Below, one piece after another: positions 10,326-18,954 of a stretch of DNA of 53,105 bases. Positions within the stretch are counted from its first letter, which is position 1. The number at the start of each line of letters is the position of its first letter. Origin of the DNA: Flavobacteriales bacterium UBA3376 (lineage in GTDB: Bacteria; Bacteroidota; Bacteroidia; Flavobacteriales; Weeksellaceae); assembly GCA_002359055.1 (NCBI GenBank), contig DEQC01000055.1, forward strand, positions 1-53,105. The letters are read 5' to 3'. A model generated the notes under the pieces. The model had not been told where the DNA came from, made no database searches, and saw only the letters and a program-made list of their open reading frames with translations. Position numbers and translations under genes: made by a program.

Positions 10326-11237
10326 ATGGCAAAAATTATTAATTTTCACGATATCTACGACAGGCAATGGTTTGAAGACACTTTAGATGTTATTCAAGAA
10401 TTGTATGAAATTGTTCCTTTTTCAGAAATTGAACAATTTTATCATGGCAAAAAAACATCAAAAAACATTGCACACCTCACTGTGGACGATGGTCATATTT
10501 CTACCTACACTTTGATTTATCCAGTGTTGAAAGAAAGAAATTTAACAGCTTCCATTTTTGTTTCACCAAAAATAATTGAAGGTCAAACCAATTTTTGGTA
10601 TTTTGAAAGTGGTGATTATGACAAAGAAAAATTAAGGAAATGTATAAGTGATATTTTACAAATTGATTCTACGAAACTAAATAATTTGTATCCACGATCA
10701 ATTATGAAAAACCTGCAGCTGGATCAAAACTGGAAAATCATTGACCTTTATCGAAAAAAATACAATGTCTCCCTAAAAGAAGGACAATATATCAATACGG
10801 AACAATTATTAGAATTAGAAAAATCAGGTGTATTTCATATCGGTGCACATACAATGAATCACCCTATTTTGGCCAATGAAAATGATGAAGTTTCTGAATA
10901 TGAAATCAAAGCATCAATCGATGAATTAGGCAAATTGCTCAATCGAAAAATCACAACCTTTGCATATCCCAATGGAAAAGAAGGAATAGATTTTGGCGAA
11001 AGAGAAATGAATTTTTTGAAAGAAATTGGAATTGAATATGCTTTTTCTTTTGAATTTAGAAATTTAAAAAAATCCGATAATTTGTTGAGCATCCCCCGTT
11101 TTGGTTTGTATCATGGCAATAAAGACTTTGTGAGAAAAAAATTAAAATATGGAGCAATTTGGGAACCTATCAAATCGAAACTGTTTAGCAATGAAGAAAA
11201 ATACAGAAAAAACATTGTAAAAAAACTGAATTTATAA
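10326..11237 (+). CDS. Polysaccharide deacetylase (NodB homology domain)
   Basis: A CE4-like enzyme that removes N- or O-acetyl groups from glycans. The catalytic-base motif appears as TVDDGH (Asp54-Asp55, usual form TFDDG), the zinc motif as HTMNH (His175 and His179), and the arginine-motif region as TFAYPNG (about 211-217). The metal triad Asp-His-His is therefore intact. There is no signal peptide, unlike most wall deacetylases, so it probably acts on a lipid-linked or nucleotide-linked intermediate inside the cell. It lies 3 nt after the GNAT gene, and the pair may work as a deacetylation/re-acylation module. Followed by a 51-nt gap before the next gene. Confidence 0.87.
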   Translation: MAKIINFHDIYDRQWFEDTLDVIQELYEIVPFSEIEQFYHGKKTSKNIAHLTVDDGHISTYTLIYPVLKERNLTASIFVSPKIIEGQTNFWYFESGDYDKEKLRKCISDILQIDSTKLNNLYPRSIMKNLQLDQNWKIIDLYRKKYNVSLKEGQYINTEQLLELEKSGVFHIGAHTMNHPILANENDEVSEYEIKASIDELGKLLNRKITTFAYPNGKEGIDFGEREMNFLKEIGIEYAFSFEFRNLKKSDNLLSIPRFGLYHGNKDFVRKKLKYGAIWEPIKSKLFSNEEKYRKNIVKKLNL

Positions 11238-11288
11238 ACATAATTTACTTTAATTTAATTTGTTAAATTAGTTCTCTAAATACCTACC

Positions 11289-12308
11289 ATGACCCACATT
11301 ATTATCAAATCCTTCAATCGACCATATTATTTAGACCGTTGTTTGCAAAGCATTTACAAGTTTGTTAAAGGAAATTTTAAAATAATTGTTTTGGATGATG
11401 GAACACCTGGAAAATATTTGAATAAAATCAAAGAAAAGTTTCCATCTATAGAAATTAGGCTTTCAGAACAATATGAATATAAAGTCAATGCAATTCATGA
11501 AAACTTAGAAAATAGAACAGAAATCGATGGTTTTCAAATCCCAACTAAATTGTGGTATGACACAGTCAAAGAAGCTTCAGATTATGTTTTAGTCACTGAA
11601 GATGATGTTTGGTTTACACAAGAAATTGATTTGAACGAATACAGATCTGCCATGAAAAAGTTCGATTTGCATTTACTGAAATTGGGTTGGTTGGGCAAAC
11701 AAGAATTGGATTTAACTAAATTTAAAGCATTGAAATCCAATGATAAAATACTTTTACAAAAACTCGATGATGTATTCATTTCAAATTCATGGATAATGGA
11801 TTTGATATTCGAAAATAAATTCAAAATTTATTCATTGATGTATCGATTGGGTTGGCACAAAAAAATGAAATTGAAAAAATATTGGAAACTTAATTCTATC
11901 ATGATGGGATTGTGGAAAAAAGAATATTGGTTATACGTTTGGAAGGATGTCGATCAAAGAGTTGATGAAAAAGTCCAATTGAGAAATGCCGCCGTTTGGT
12001 TGCATAAACACAAACCGAAAAAAATCATCGCATCGACTTCAAATAATTTTTTACGCACTACTTTTCAATCGTCTGCAACAAATTCTTATCATAAATACGG
12101 TTATAAATTCGATGTTAATTATTTCAATCATTTGATGAATGAAGCATGGATTGAGGGTAAATTTGATTCTACGAAAGACTTCCCCAACGACTTCACAATC
12201 AATTATTTTGAAAAATTCATGGATAAAAATATTAATAAAAAAGAATTTCATCTATGGGTTGAAAATTTCAAAAATCAATACAGAAAAAGTGGATATCTAA
12301 TCGATTGA
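11289..12308 (+). CDS. GT2-like glycosyltransferase, divergent
   Basis: The N-terminus THIIIKSFNRPYYLDRCLQSI followed by IIVLDDGTPG is the start of a GT-A/GT2 fold, and VLVTEDDVWF near residue 100 supplies the acidic metal-binding triplet (EDD in place of DXD). The remaining 230 residues are Lys- and Trp-rich and give no family match. The divergence from classical GT2 sequences means the sugar donor cannot be predicted. The stop overlaps the start of the following GT4 gene, so the genes are translationally coupled. The 51-nt AT-rich gap before it has no convincing TAnnTTTG promoter. Confidence 0.75.
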   Translation: MTHIIIKSFNRPYYLDRCLQSIYKFVKGNFKIIVLDDGTPGKYLNKIKEKFPSIEIRLSEQYEYKVNAIHENLENRTEIDGFQIPTKLWYDTVKEASDYVLVTEDDVWFTQEIDLNEYRSAMKKFDLHLLKLGWLGKQELDLTKFKALKSNDKILLQKLDDVFISNSWIMDLIFENKFKIYSLMYRLGWHKKMKLKKYWKLNSIMMGLWKKEYWLYVWKDVDQRVDEKVQLRNAAVWLHKHKPKKIIASTSNNFLRTTFQSSATNSYHKYGYKFDVNYFNHLMNEAWIEGKFDSTKDFPNDFTINYFEKFMDKNINKKEFHLWVENFKNQYRKSGYLID

Positions 12309-13453
12309 TGATGAGAAAAACCAAAGTTCTTTTTAGGCTGCGTTCATTAGAAATGGGTGGAATAGTAAAAGTTCTATTGGACATCTTTGAAAATTTACCC
12401 AAAGAAAAAATTGAACTTACTTTGATGGTGAATTTACACCAAGGTGAATTGCGCAACGAAATTCCTTCTAACATAAAAATCATCAAAATCGCTAAAGGAA
12501 AAGAAGATTTCAATAAAAATCCTTTGATTTATAAATTTCAACTTGCTTTGAGATTTTTGAAACTTAATTTACTCAATAAATTTCCGGCTTTGATGAAGTT
12601 TTATTATAAAGAAAGTTATGACGTAGAAATCGCTTTTGGACGTTCGGAATTAGAAATGGTGTTGAATAGTCCACAAAAAAAATCAAAAAAAATAGCTTGG
12701 GTACATTGGGAGTTTTCTCATGCACCGGAACTGAATCGATCAAAAATGTTGGTTGAACAATTGAAAGAATTCGAACATGTGATTTTCTGCTCGGACAATG
12801 TGAGAAAACAAGTCAAAACGCTGTATGGATTCGAACTCAGAAATTCATCCGTATTTCATAACGTCATCCATCCCGATGATTTAGAGAATAAAATGAATCA
12901 ATCCATTGATTTTCATCTTGATGATGATATTTTTACTTATATATCGGTAGGAAGAGTGAAAAACGGGAAAGGCTATCCATTGCTTTTTGACATTCACAAA
13001 GAATTAATGGACGAAGGGATCAAACATCGAATTCTCATCATTGGAGACGGAGATAAATACGAAGAATTGAAACAAAAAGCAAAAGCTCATCAATTGGACG
13101 AATCCTTTATTTTATTGGGCAATCAAAACAATCCCTTTCCTTATTTTAAATTTGCAAATGCTTTTGTTTTGCCGACGCAAAGCGAAGCTTATCCGCTTTC
13201 AGTGAAAGAAGCTTTGATTTTAGGCCTACCAACTTTGGCCACTGATGTAGGAGGAGTGAGTGAAATCATTAGCGATAGAGAAGATGGAATTCTAATGAAA
13301 TACGAAAAGGAAAACATTAAAAACCATATAAAAGAATTGGTAACAAATCCCTCTTTGTATGAGCATTTAAAATCAAATGCAAAAAAAGCAAAAGACAAAT
13401 TCGAAATCCATGAAATTTACAAACAAATCGAAAACCTATTGAAAAATGGATAA
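12308..13453 (+). CDS. GT4-family glycosyltransferase
   Basis: A GT-B retaining glycosyltransferase. The N-terminal acceptor domain has LRSLEMGGIVKVLLDIF, with the glycine-rich loop of the family. The C-terminal donor domain has FTYISVGRVKNGKGYPLL, and FVLPTQSEAYPLSVKEALILG carries the family's E-x7-E pair that holds the nucleotide sugar. The frame could be extended by a TTG at 12305, but ATG at 12308 (or the next codon, also ATG) is preferred; it overlaps the previous stop. The 8-nt overlap with the next gene continues the tight operon. Family certain, linkage unknown. Confidence 0.92.
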   Translation: MMRKTKVLFRLRSLEMGGIVKVLLDIFENLPKEKIELTLMVNLHQGELRNEIPSNIKIIKIAKGKEDFNKNPLIYKFQLALRFLKLNLLNKFPALMKFYYKESYDVEIAFGRSELEMVLNSPQKKSKKIAWVHWEFSHAPELNRSKMLVEQLKEFEHVIFCSDNVRKQVKTLYGFELRNSSVFHNVIHPDDLENKMNQSIDFHLDDDIFTYISVGRVKNGKGYPLLFDIHKELMDEGIKHRILIIGDGDKYEELKQKAKAHQLDESFILLGNQNNPFPYFKFANAFVLPTQSEAYPLSVKEALILGLPTLATDVGGVSEIISDREDGILMKYEKENIKNHIKELVTNPSLYEHLKSNAKKAKDKFEIHEIYKQIENLLKNG

Positions 13454-14360
13454 AAAAATAACTGTTATCACACCGACTTACAACCGAGCGCATACTTTGG
13501 AAAGGGTGTATCAATCACTGAAAAATCAAACGTTCAAAAGTTTCAAATGGTTGGTAATGGACGATGGCTCAACAGACGAAACCAAAATATTGATCGATAG
13601 ACTCAAAGGCGAAAATATTATAGATATTGAATATGTTTATCAAGAAAATCAGGCTAAATTTCATACGGTATTCGATGGAGTAAAAAAAGTTAGAACTCCT
13701 TATTTTGTCATTTGGGATTCGGACGATTCATTTCCAACAGATGCTTTGGAAATTTTAAAGAATGAAGTAATCAATTTACCGAAAAATCAGAGATTTATAA
13801 CGGTTACAGCTTTATCGGCTTACCCTGAGGGTAATATTGTAGGTGATAGATTTCCAAAGAACGTGTATGATGGTTCTATATTGGATATACGTTATGGATA
13901 CAAAGTTAGAGGAGATAAGAATGGAATTTTCATTACAAAAACTTACTTAGAAGTCCTTAAATTATTGGATTTAACACAATTCAAAAAGGGGGTTTATATT
14001 CCTTACAGTGTTTTTTATAATTTATATGATTCATTGGGATATAAAACAAGATTCATCAATAAAATCGTAAGATATTATCATTTTGACTTAGATGATAAAG
14101 CCTCTGTTTCCAATACTCGATCCAAAGGAAAAAACACTTATGGGCTTATGGTTGGACATCTTTCATTTATAAATTGTTATGGAAGAAAATTGTATAAATA
14201 CCCTAAAGCTTTAATTAGAAATTTGATTGGTTATCAAGTATATTCTATCCTAAATGCTAAGAAATTAAAAAATATCAACAAAAAATTAAAGCATTTTAAA
14301 TTACTTTCTATTATCTTATATCCATTATCATATTTGTATGCAAAATTTAAATACAGCTAA
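13446..14360 (+). CDS. GT2-family glycosyltransferase
   Basis: A classical GT2 domain: KITVITPTYNRAHTLERVYQSL at the N-terminus, LVMDDGSTDETK (nucleotide binding) and FVIWDSDDSFP (metal binding, about residue 90). The C-terminal third is basic with a hydrophobic tail (LSIILYPLSYLYA) that may attach it to the inner membrane. It starts inside the end of the preceding GT4 gene (8-nt overlap) and is 22 nt from the last GT4 gene. Substrate unknown. Confidence 0.92.
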   Translation: MDKKITVITPTYNRAHTLERVYQSLKNQTFKSFKWLVMDDGSTDETKILIDRLKGENIIDIEYVYQENQAKFHTVFDGVKKVRTPYFVIWDSDDSFPTDALEILKNEVINLPKNQRFITVTALSAYPEGNIVGDRFPKNVYDGSILDIRYGYKVRGDKNGIFITKTYLEVLKLLDLTQFKKGVYIPYSVFYNLYDSLGYKTRFINKIVRYYHFDLDDKASVSNTRSKGKNTYGLMVGHLSFINCYGRKLYKYPKALIRNLIGYQVYSILNAKKLKNINKKLKHFKLLSIILYPLSYLYAKFKYS

Positions 14361-14382
14361 AAGATAGAAAAACTTATTTCAA

Positions 14383-15531
14383 ATGTCATTTAACAACAAT
14401 TTTCAAAAAAAGAAATTACTATTTATATATTATAAACTTTGGAAACCTGGTGGAATTGCAAGGGTATTGACCAATTTGGTCAATGAATTGGTAAAAGATC
14501 ATGATGTGACGATTTTAGTTTTATTGAAAGACACCACATCTTTTTATAATTTAGACAAAAGAGTAAAAGTCATTGGTTTAGATACTTATCAACATTGGGC
14601 GTTTACGGTAGGATGTGTTGGCATCAATAAATATGGAAAAAGACTACCCAGAAAGCAAAACATCAAAAATTACTTGTATGATTTCGGCGCTTCTCGGATT
14701 TTGAAACAATGGTTGAATGAAAATCATCAGGACTATGATGTACTGATTCCTTGTCAATACAAATTATCGATTCAATTGGCATCTAATTCAAAATTAAGTC
14801 ATAAAACAATTGCTTGGGAACATACAGATCATGAAGTAGGAGGAAAGTTCTTTAATCGATTGAGAAATAAAAATTACAAGAAGTTGAAAGCAATTATCGC
14901 CATCAATACTGCTTCAGAAAAATATTATCAAAATTTAAATCACAACAGTTATTTAATTCCTAATATTATAGGTGAGCCTTTTGAAAGCTTGGCTTTCTCT
15001 CAAGATAAAGAAAATATAATCTCATTTGTAGGGCGTTTGGATCGAGAGAAAAATGTAATCGCATTATTGGAGATAATTAAAGAATCTGATTTAAATTCAA
15101 TTTGGAAATTTCAAATAATAGGGGATGGACCAGAACGGAAAAACTTAGAAGATTATGTTCATCAAAATGACTTAGAAGAGAGAACTGTTTTTTTTGGCAA
15201 TCAGCCGATTGATGATGTGGTTAAATTACTTCAAAAATCAAAAATATTTGTTTTTACATCTTTGAAAGAAGCATTGCCTACGGTTTTAATTGAAGCAATG
15301 ATGACAGGAAATGCTATAATCGCCTATGATTGTAATTATGGCCCTTCAGATATTGTCAATGAAAAAAACGGTTTTCTGATTCCATTACAAGATCAGAAAA
15401 AATTCATAGAAAAATTAGAGTATTTAACTAATCAACCTGAAACACTCGACAAATTGATGAGATCCAGCTATGAAGAGTCTTTTTCATGGAAAAAAGACAC
15501 TTCTCTCAAACAATGGAAAGAAATTTTATAA
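14383..15531 (+). CDS. GT4-family glycosyltransferase, last gene of the glycan operon
   Basis: A GT-B enzyme resembling GalNAc- and galactosyl-transferases of the GT4 group. The N-terminal domain carries KPGGIARVLTNLVNEL; the C-terminal domain carries ISFVGRLDREKNVIALLE and the E-x7-E donor-binding segment in FTSLKEALPTVLIEAMMTG. The late motif YGPSDIV is common in bacterial GT4 enzymes that act on capsule or LPS. It is the final gene of the plus-strand run, followed after 82 nt by a strong intrinsic terminator. Confidence 0.92.
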   Translation: MSFNNNFQKKKLLFIYYKLWKPGGIARVLTNLVNELVKDHDVTILVLLKDTTSFYNLDKRVKVIGLDTYQHWAFTVGCVGINKYGKRLPRKQNIKNYLYDFGASRILKQWLNENHQDYDVLIPCQYKLSIQLASNSKLSHKTIAWEHTDHEVGGKFFNRLRNKNYKKLKAIIAINTASEKYYQNLNHNSYLIPNIIGEPFESLAFSQDKENIISFVGRLDREKNVIALLEIIKESDLNSIWKFQIIGDGPERKNLEDYVHQNDLEERTVFFGNQPIDDVVKLLQKSKIFVFTSLKEALPTVLIEAMMTGNAIIAYDCNYGPSDIVNEKNGFLIPLQDQKKFIEKLEYLTNQPETLDKLMRSSYEESFSWKKDTSLKQWKEIL

Positions 15532-15612
15532 ATAATTAGATTTATTGTCCTCTGTTAAACAAATCAAACCTCTCCCCTAATATTTTCTTAAAAAAATAAA
15601 GTCTATAAATTA

Positions 15613-15650
15613 GAAAACCCTGTAAAATTAATACTTTACAGGGTTTTCAT
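15613..15650 (+). terminator. Intrinsic terminator of the glycan operon
   Basis: A perfect 13-bp inverted repeat (AAAACCCTGTAAA at 15614-15626, its complement at 15635-15647) with an 8-nt loop, rich in A before and T after. It sits 82 nt after the last glycan gene. Nothing gene-like is seen in the rest of the 607-nt gap to 16139 beyond this, a second hairpin at 15791-15825 and the transketolase terminator. Confidence 0.8.
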
Positions 15651-15790
15651 TTTGAAACATTTTACTGATTAAAAGAGTTTAATCAATCACAGTGTTTACT
15701 GTTTTCAAGCTTTGATAAAAGCATAAATCAATGTTTCAAAAAAATGAGGTTTTCATTTCTAATAAGTATATTTACTTTAATTAATTACAA

Positions 15791-15825
15791 ATAGTAAATG
15801 CTAATTATAATTTACCATTTGCTAT
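15791..15825. other. Unassigned hairpin in long intergenic region
   Basis: A 10-bp inverted repeat with one mismatch (ATAGTAAATG and CATTTGCTAT) and a 15-nt loop. There is no T-run after it on either strand, so a terminator is unlikely. The surrounding 15651-16070 sequence is AT-rich with no coding potential. Confidence 0.3.
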
Positions 15826-16068
15826 ACTTACGCAAATCGACCTCTAAGTGCTTTGACTTCATGGTTAAATTTCTTTGAATCCATTACTAAATTGCACTAT
15901 ATTTGAAAGAACGTTTGTTCAACCAAAATGACTTAAAAACTCTTCACTTAATGAATGTGTTTATTTCGAAACGATATTTAAATCTTCAACGAATTATCAT
16001 TTTGATATATCAAAGATAAATCAACATTTTAAAAATCACAAACTTTTCACAACTCACTTATTTACAAA

Positions 16069-16109
16069 AAGTTAACAGGAGTTATCAACTTTTGTTAATA
16101 ACCCCTGTA
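16069..16109 (-). terminator. Probable terminator of the transketolase genes
   Basis: On the minus strand CAGGGGTTAT and ATAACTCCTG form a 10-bp stem with one G-A mismatch, followed by TTAACTTTTTG. It lies about 30 nt beyond the stop of the minus-strand transketolase gene. Confidence 0.55.
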
Positions 16110-16138
16110 TTCCTTATTATTGTTGGATTTCAAAAGAT

Positions 16139-17086
16139 TTAATCCATTAATTTTTTAACTTTATTAACAATCGAAGCTGAGTCTAAACCATATTTTTTCA
16201 TCAGATCTGTTGGTGTTCCACTTTCACCAAAACTATCATCAACTGCAACAAATTCCTGTCTTACAGGATATTTTTCAGTCAATAGTCTTGCGATGCTCTC
16301 TCCTAATCCTCCGTATTTATTGTGTTCTTCGCAACTTACAATTCTTCCAGTTTTCTTCACCGAATTCAAGATAATTTCTTCATCCAATGGTTTGATGGTA
16401 TGAATATTAATCACCTCCGCTGAAATTCCTTCTTTTTCCAACTCATTGGCTGCGACCATTGCTTCCCAAACCAAGTGACCAGTTGCAACTATAGTTACAT
16501 CTGTCCCTTCTTGAATCATAATTCCTTTTCCAATTTCAAATTTTTGATCTGGATCTGTAAATACTGGTACTGCAGGTCGTCCAAAACGCAAATAAACTGG
16601 ACCTTCATGTTCTGCTATAGCAATTGTTGCAGCTTTGGTTTGATTGTAGTCACAAGGATTGATCACAACCATTCCTGGCAACATTTTCATCAAACCAATA
16701 TCTTCTAAAATCTGATGAGTCGCACCATCTTCTCCCAAAGTTAAACCTGCGTGTGATGCGCAAATTTTTACATTTTTTTCCGAATAAGCAATGGATTGGC
16801 GAATTTGATCATAAACTCTTCCGGTAGAGAAATTAGCAAAAGTTCCAGTGAAAGGAATCTTTCCACCAATGGTTAAACCTGCAGCAATTCCCATCATATT
16901 GGCCTCTGCAATTCCTACTTGGAAAAATCGATCAGGATTTTCTTTTTTAAAAGTGTCCATTTTCAAAGAACCTATCAAATCGGCACAAAGTGCAACTACA
17001 TTTGGATTAGTTCTACCTAATTCGGTCAAGCCGTCACCAAAACCACTACGGGTGTCTTTCTTTTCTGTATATGTTAGATCAATCAT
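16139..17086 (-). CDS. Transketolase, C-terminal subunit
   Basis: The second half of a split transketolase (315 residues), holding the pyrimidine-binding domain and the C-terminal domain. Visible features are FGDGLTELGR, the region GIAEANMMGIAAGL where the catalytic Glu activates thiamine diphosphate, and FANFSTGRVYDQIRQSIAYS in the pyrimidine domain. With the N-terminal subunit it should form the heteromeric enzyme that moves two-carbon units in the pentose phosphate pathway. It begins 1 nt after the stop of the upstream subunit, so the two are coupled and probably made in equal amounts. Split transketolases are known in many Bacteroidota, archaea and others. Confidence 0.95.
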   Translation of the reverse strand: MIDLTYTEKKDTRSGFGDGLTELGRTNPNVVALCADLIGSLKMDTFKKENPDRFFQVGIAEANMMGIAAGLTIGGKIPFTGTFANFSTGRVYDQIRQSIAYSEKNVKICASHAGLTLGEDGATHQILEDIGLMKMLPGMVVINPCDYNQTKAATIAIAEHEGPVYLRFGRPAVPVFTDPDQKFEIGKGIMIQEGTDVTIVATGHLVWEAMVAANELEKEGISAEVINIHTIKPLDEEIILNSVKKTGRIVSCEEHNKYGGLGESIARLLTEKYPVRQEFVAVDDSFGESGTPTDLMKKYGLDSASIVNKVKKLMD

Positions 17087-17087
17087 T

Positions 17088-17933
17088 TTAATAGTCTTTT
17101 AATTCGGTTTCTGGGTTTTGTTCCAATGCTTTTTCAAGCAACTCATCATTAGGTGCTTTCCCATGCCATTCATGAGTTCCCATCATATAATCCACTCCAT
17201 TACCCATTTCTGTGTGCAACAAAATAACCACTGGCTTTCCTTGACCAGTTTGAGATTTTGCTTTTTCAAGAATAGCAATAACTTTTTCTAAATCGTTACC
17301 ATCCTTTTCTTCCAATACCGTCCATCCGAAAGCAGTTAATTTAGCGTGCAAATCACCTAAATCCAATACATCTTTTGTATCTCCATCGATTTGACGTCCG
17401 TTGTAATCAATGGTCGCAATCAAATTATCTACATTGTTCGCAGCTGCATACATAAAGGCTTCCCAAACTTGACCTTCCTGCAATTCGCCATCGCCATGCA
17501 ACGTATAAACCAATTTATCATCTTTGTTTAACTTCTTTGAAAGCGCAGCTCCAATTCCTACAGACAATCCTTGCCCTAAAGAACCTGAAGCTACTCGAAT
17601 TCCAGGCAATCCATCGTGAGTCGTTGGATGACCTTGCAAACGAGAATTTATCTTTCTAAAAGTTTTTAACTCTTCAACTGGAAAAAATCCACTTCTTGCC
17701 AAAGTACTATATAACACAGGAGATATGTGCCCGTTGGACAAAAAGAATAAATCCTCTCCTATCCCATCCATTTTAAAATCGGTAGAATAATCCATGATTT
17801 TACCGTATAAAGCGACGAAAAATTCAGTACAACCAAGAGATCCTCCCGGATGACCACTATTCACCGCATGAACCATTCGAAGTATATCTCTTCGAGTCTG
17901 TTGAACTTGTGTTTCTAATTGTTCTAAAGTCAT
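17088..17933 (-). CDS. Transketolase, N-terminal (thiamine diphosphate-binding) subunit
   Basis: The first half of a split transketolase. It contains SGHPGGSLG for cofactor and substrate binding, and the thiamine diphosphate motif GDGELQEGQVWEA through ATIDYNGRQ. The reading frame extends to an ATG at 17984, adding 17 residues with no family resemblance. I prefer ATG 17933 (281 aa), because the usual family start is close to it and because a TAATTTTG promoter box lies inside the extension at 17952-17959. It is co-transcribed with the C-terminal subunit (1-nt gap). The product works in the non-oxidative pentose phosphate pathway in the cytoplasm. Confidence 0.93.
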   Translation of the reverse strand: MTLEQLETQVQQTRRDILRMVHAVNSGHPGGSLGCTEFFVALYGKIMDYSTDFKMDGIGEDLFFLSNGHISPVLYSTLARSGFFPVEELKTFRKINSRLQGHPTTHDGLPGIRVASGSLGQGLSVGIGAALSKKLNKDDKLVYTLHGDGELQEGQVWEAFMYAAANNVDNLIATIDYNGRQIDGDTKDVLDLGDLHAKLTAFGWTVLEEKDGNDLEKVIAILEKAKSQTGQGKPVVILLHTEMGNGVDYMMGTHEWHGKAPNDELLEKALEQNPETELKDY

Positions 17934-17951
17934 TGATGATTGATTTGCGTA

Positions 17952-17959
17952 CAAAATTA
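17952..17959 (-). promoter_or_regulatory. TAnnTTTG promoter box for split transketolase
   Basis: TAATTTTG on the minus strand, 18 nt before the ATG at 17933 and inside the longer reading frame. It supports the shorter N-terminus. No clear -33 TTG. Confidence 0.4.
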
Positions 17960-18035
17960 CATTATTACCTATAGATTTCGACATTAAATAGGTTTAATTA
18001 TAAAGAATTAAATGGAGTTTTCAACAATTCCCAAT

Positions 18036-18068
18036 AAAAAAACCGACCCAATGAATTGAGTCGGTTTC
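18036..18068 (-). terminator. Intrinsic terminator of the lipocalin-like lipoprotein gene
   Basis: On the minus strand AAACCGAC pairs with GTCGGTTT, with further pairing inside, followed by a run of T. It lies 22 nt after the stop of the minus-strand lipoprotein gene and insulates the transketolase genes. Confidence 0.8.
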
Positions 18069-18089
18069 TATCTCTATGAAAGGATGCTA

Positions 18090-18506
18090 TCAGTTTCTCA
18101 CATAAGTGTAAACAAAATCTACATCGTTGTAAGTTTCTGTCAAAGTAAATTTGCTACTATTGATAAATTCCAATTCATAAGTTTTATTAATTCCACCTAA
18201 ACTTGTTGAAAGTTGATCAAAAGAAGAAGAATAAGTTCCTATCAAAGGACTGTTCTCTGTTTCTACACAAACTTCCGTTTCTGGATCGATTTCATAATCA
18301 TCTTGTAAATAAACTCCGTCATTTTTGAACTGACGAACTCCCTTATTTTCACATTGCTCGACCTCAATACCATTGACTGTATATTGCTCTATTTTCCATT
18401 TTCCTACCACTGAATATTCTGGAATTCCTGCGTCATCATCTGAGCTACATGAATTTAAACCAAACCCAATAGTGATTGCAAACAATAATGCTAATACTTT
18501 TTTCAT
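18090..18506 (-). CDS. Small lipocalin-like lipoprotein, probably surface-exposed
   Basis: A 138-residue protein with a type II signal peptide (MKKVLALLFAITIGFGLNSC, lipid-modified Cys20). The mature start CSSDDD is acidic, like the lipoprotein export signal that sends lipoproteins to the cell surface in Flavobacterium and Bacteroides. The mature part begins VVGKWKIEQY, the typical first strand of the small lipocalin-like beta-barrel proteins common in Bacteroidota, which are often annotated only as lipocalin family. The ligand is unknown. It is a single-gene unit with its own terminator downstream. Confidence 0.8.
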   Translation of the reverse strand: MKKVLALLFAITIGFGLNSCSSDDDAGIPEYSVVGKWKIEQYTVNGIEVEQCENKGVRQFKNDGVYLQDDYEIDPETEVCVETENSPLIGTYSSSFDQLSTSLGGINKTYELEFINSSKFTLTETYNDVDFVYTYVRN

Positions 18507-18572
18507 AATTTAATTTTGATTTTAATAATATTACAAACGTGTTTTTTCTCTAAAAATTATAAAATTTCAATT

Positions 18573-18806
18573 TTAATACCAAGTTCCTCTATGAGGCAAT
18601 AAATCATCTCGTACTTTTTCCATTTCAATTTCATCTACCACGATAAAAGCCGTCCAATGCAAATCTTCTTGCTTTTCTACTTCACATATATCGTGATTCA
18701 ATTGATTCATATTCACATATTCTTTCAAATGATGCACATGATGTTCTGCCGTTCTCTGGGCATCAGGACCATAAAAATCCCAAATTAACTTTAATTGTTT
18801 ACTCAT
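18573..18806 (-). CDS. Small conserved-looking hypothetical protein
   Basis: A 77-residue acidic, His-rich soluble protein (AEHHVHHLKEY) ending GTWY. It has no signal peptide or membrane helix. I do not recognise a family. ATG start, good codon use and an isolated position between the lipoprotein and uvrA support a real gene. The paired histidines could bind metal but this is speculation. Its promoter would lie in 18807-18954, shared with the divergent uvrA. Confidence 0.65.
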   Translation of the reverse strand: MSKQLKLIWDFYGPDAQRTAEHHVHHLKEYVNMNQLNHDICEVEKQEDLHWTAFIVVDEIEMEKVRDDLLPHRGTWY

Positions 18807-18937
18807 TTCTCAAAATTCATCATCCAAAGAAAAAGATATTATATAAAAATTACAAATTTTATATGCATACTTGAATTTCAATAAATTCGTACATAAATAT
18901 TTATATCACTAATATTCACTGTGACAATGCATTTTTG

Positions 18938-18945
18938 TAACTTTG
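18938..18945 (+). promoter_or_regulatory. TAnnTTTG promoter box abutting the uvrA start
   Basis: TAACTTTG ends 9 nt before the uvrA ATG at 18955, so the transcript can have only a few leader bases. No Shine-Dalgarno sequence fits in that space. Confidence 0.5.
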
Positions 18946-18954
18946 CAAACTGCT

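Noticed and set aside
17934..17984. 17-residue N-terminal extension of the transketolase subunit
   Set aside because: It holds a TAnnTTTG box and does not resemble family starts; kept only as an alternative.
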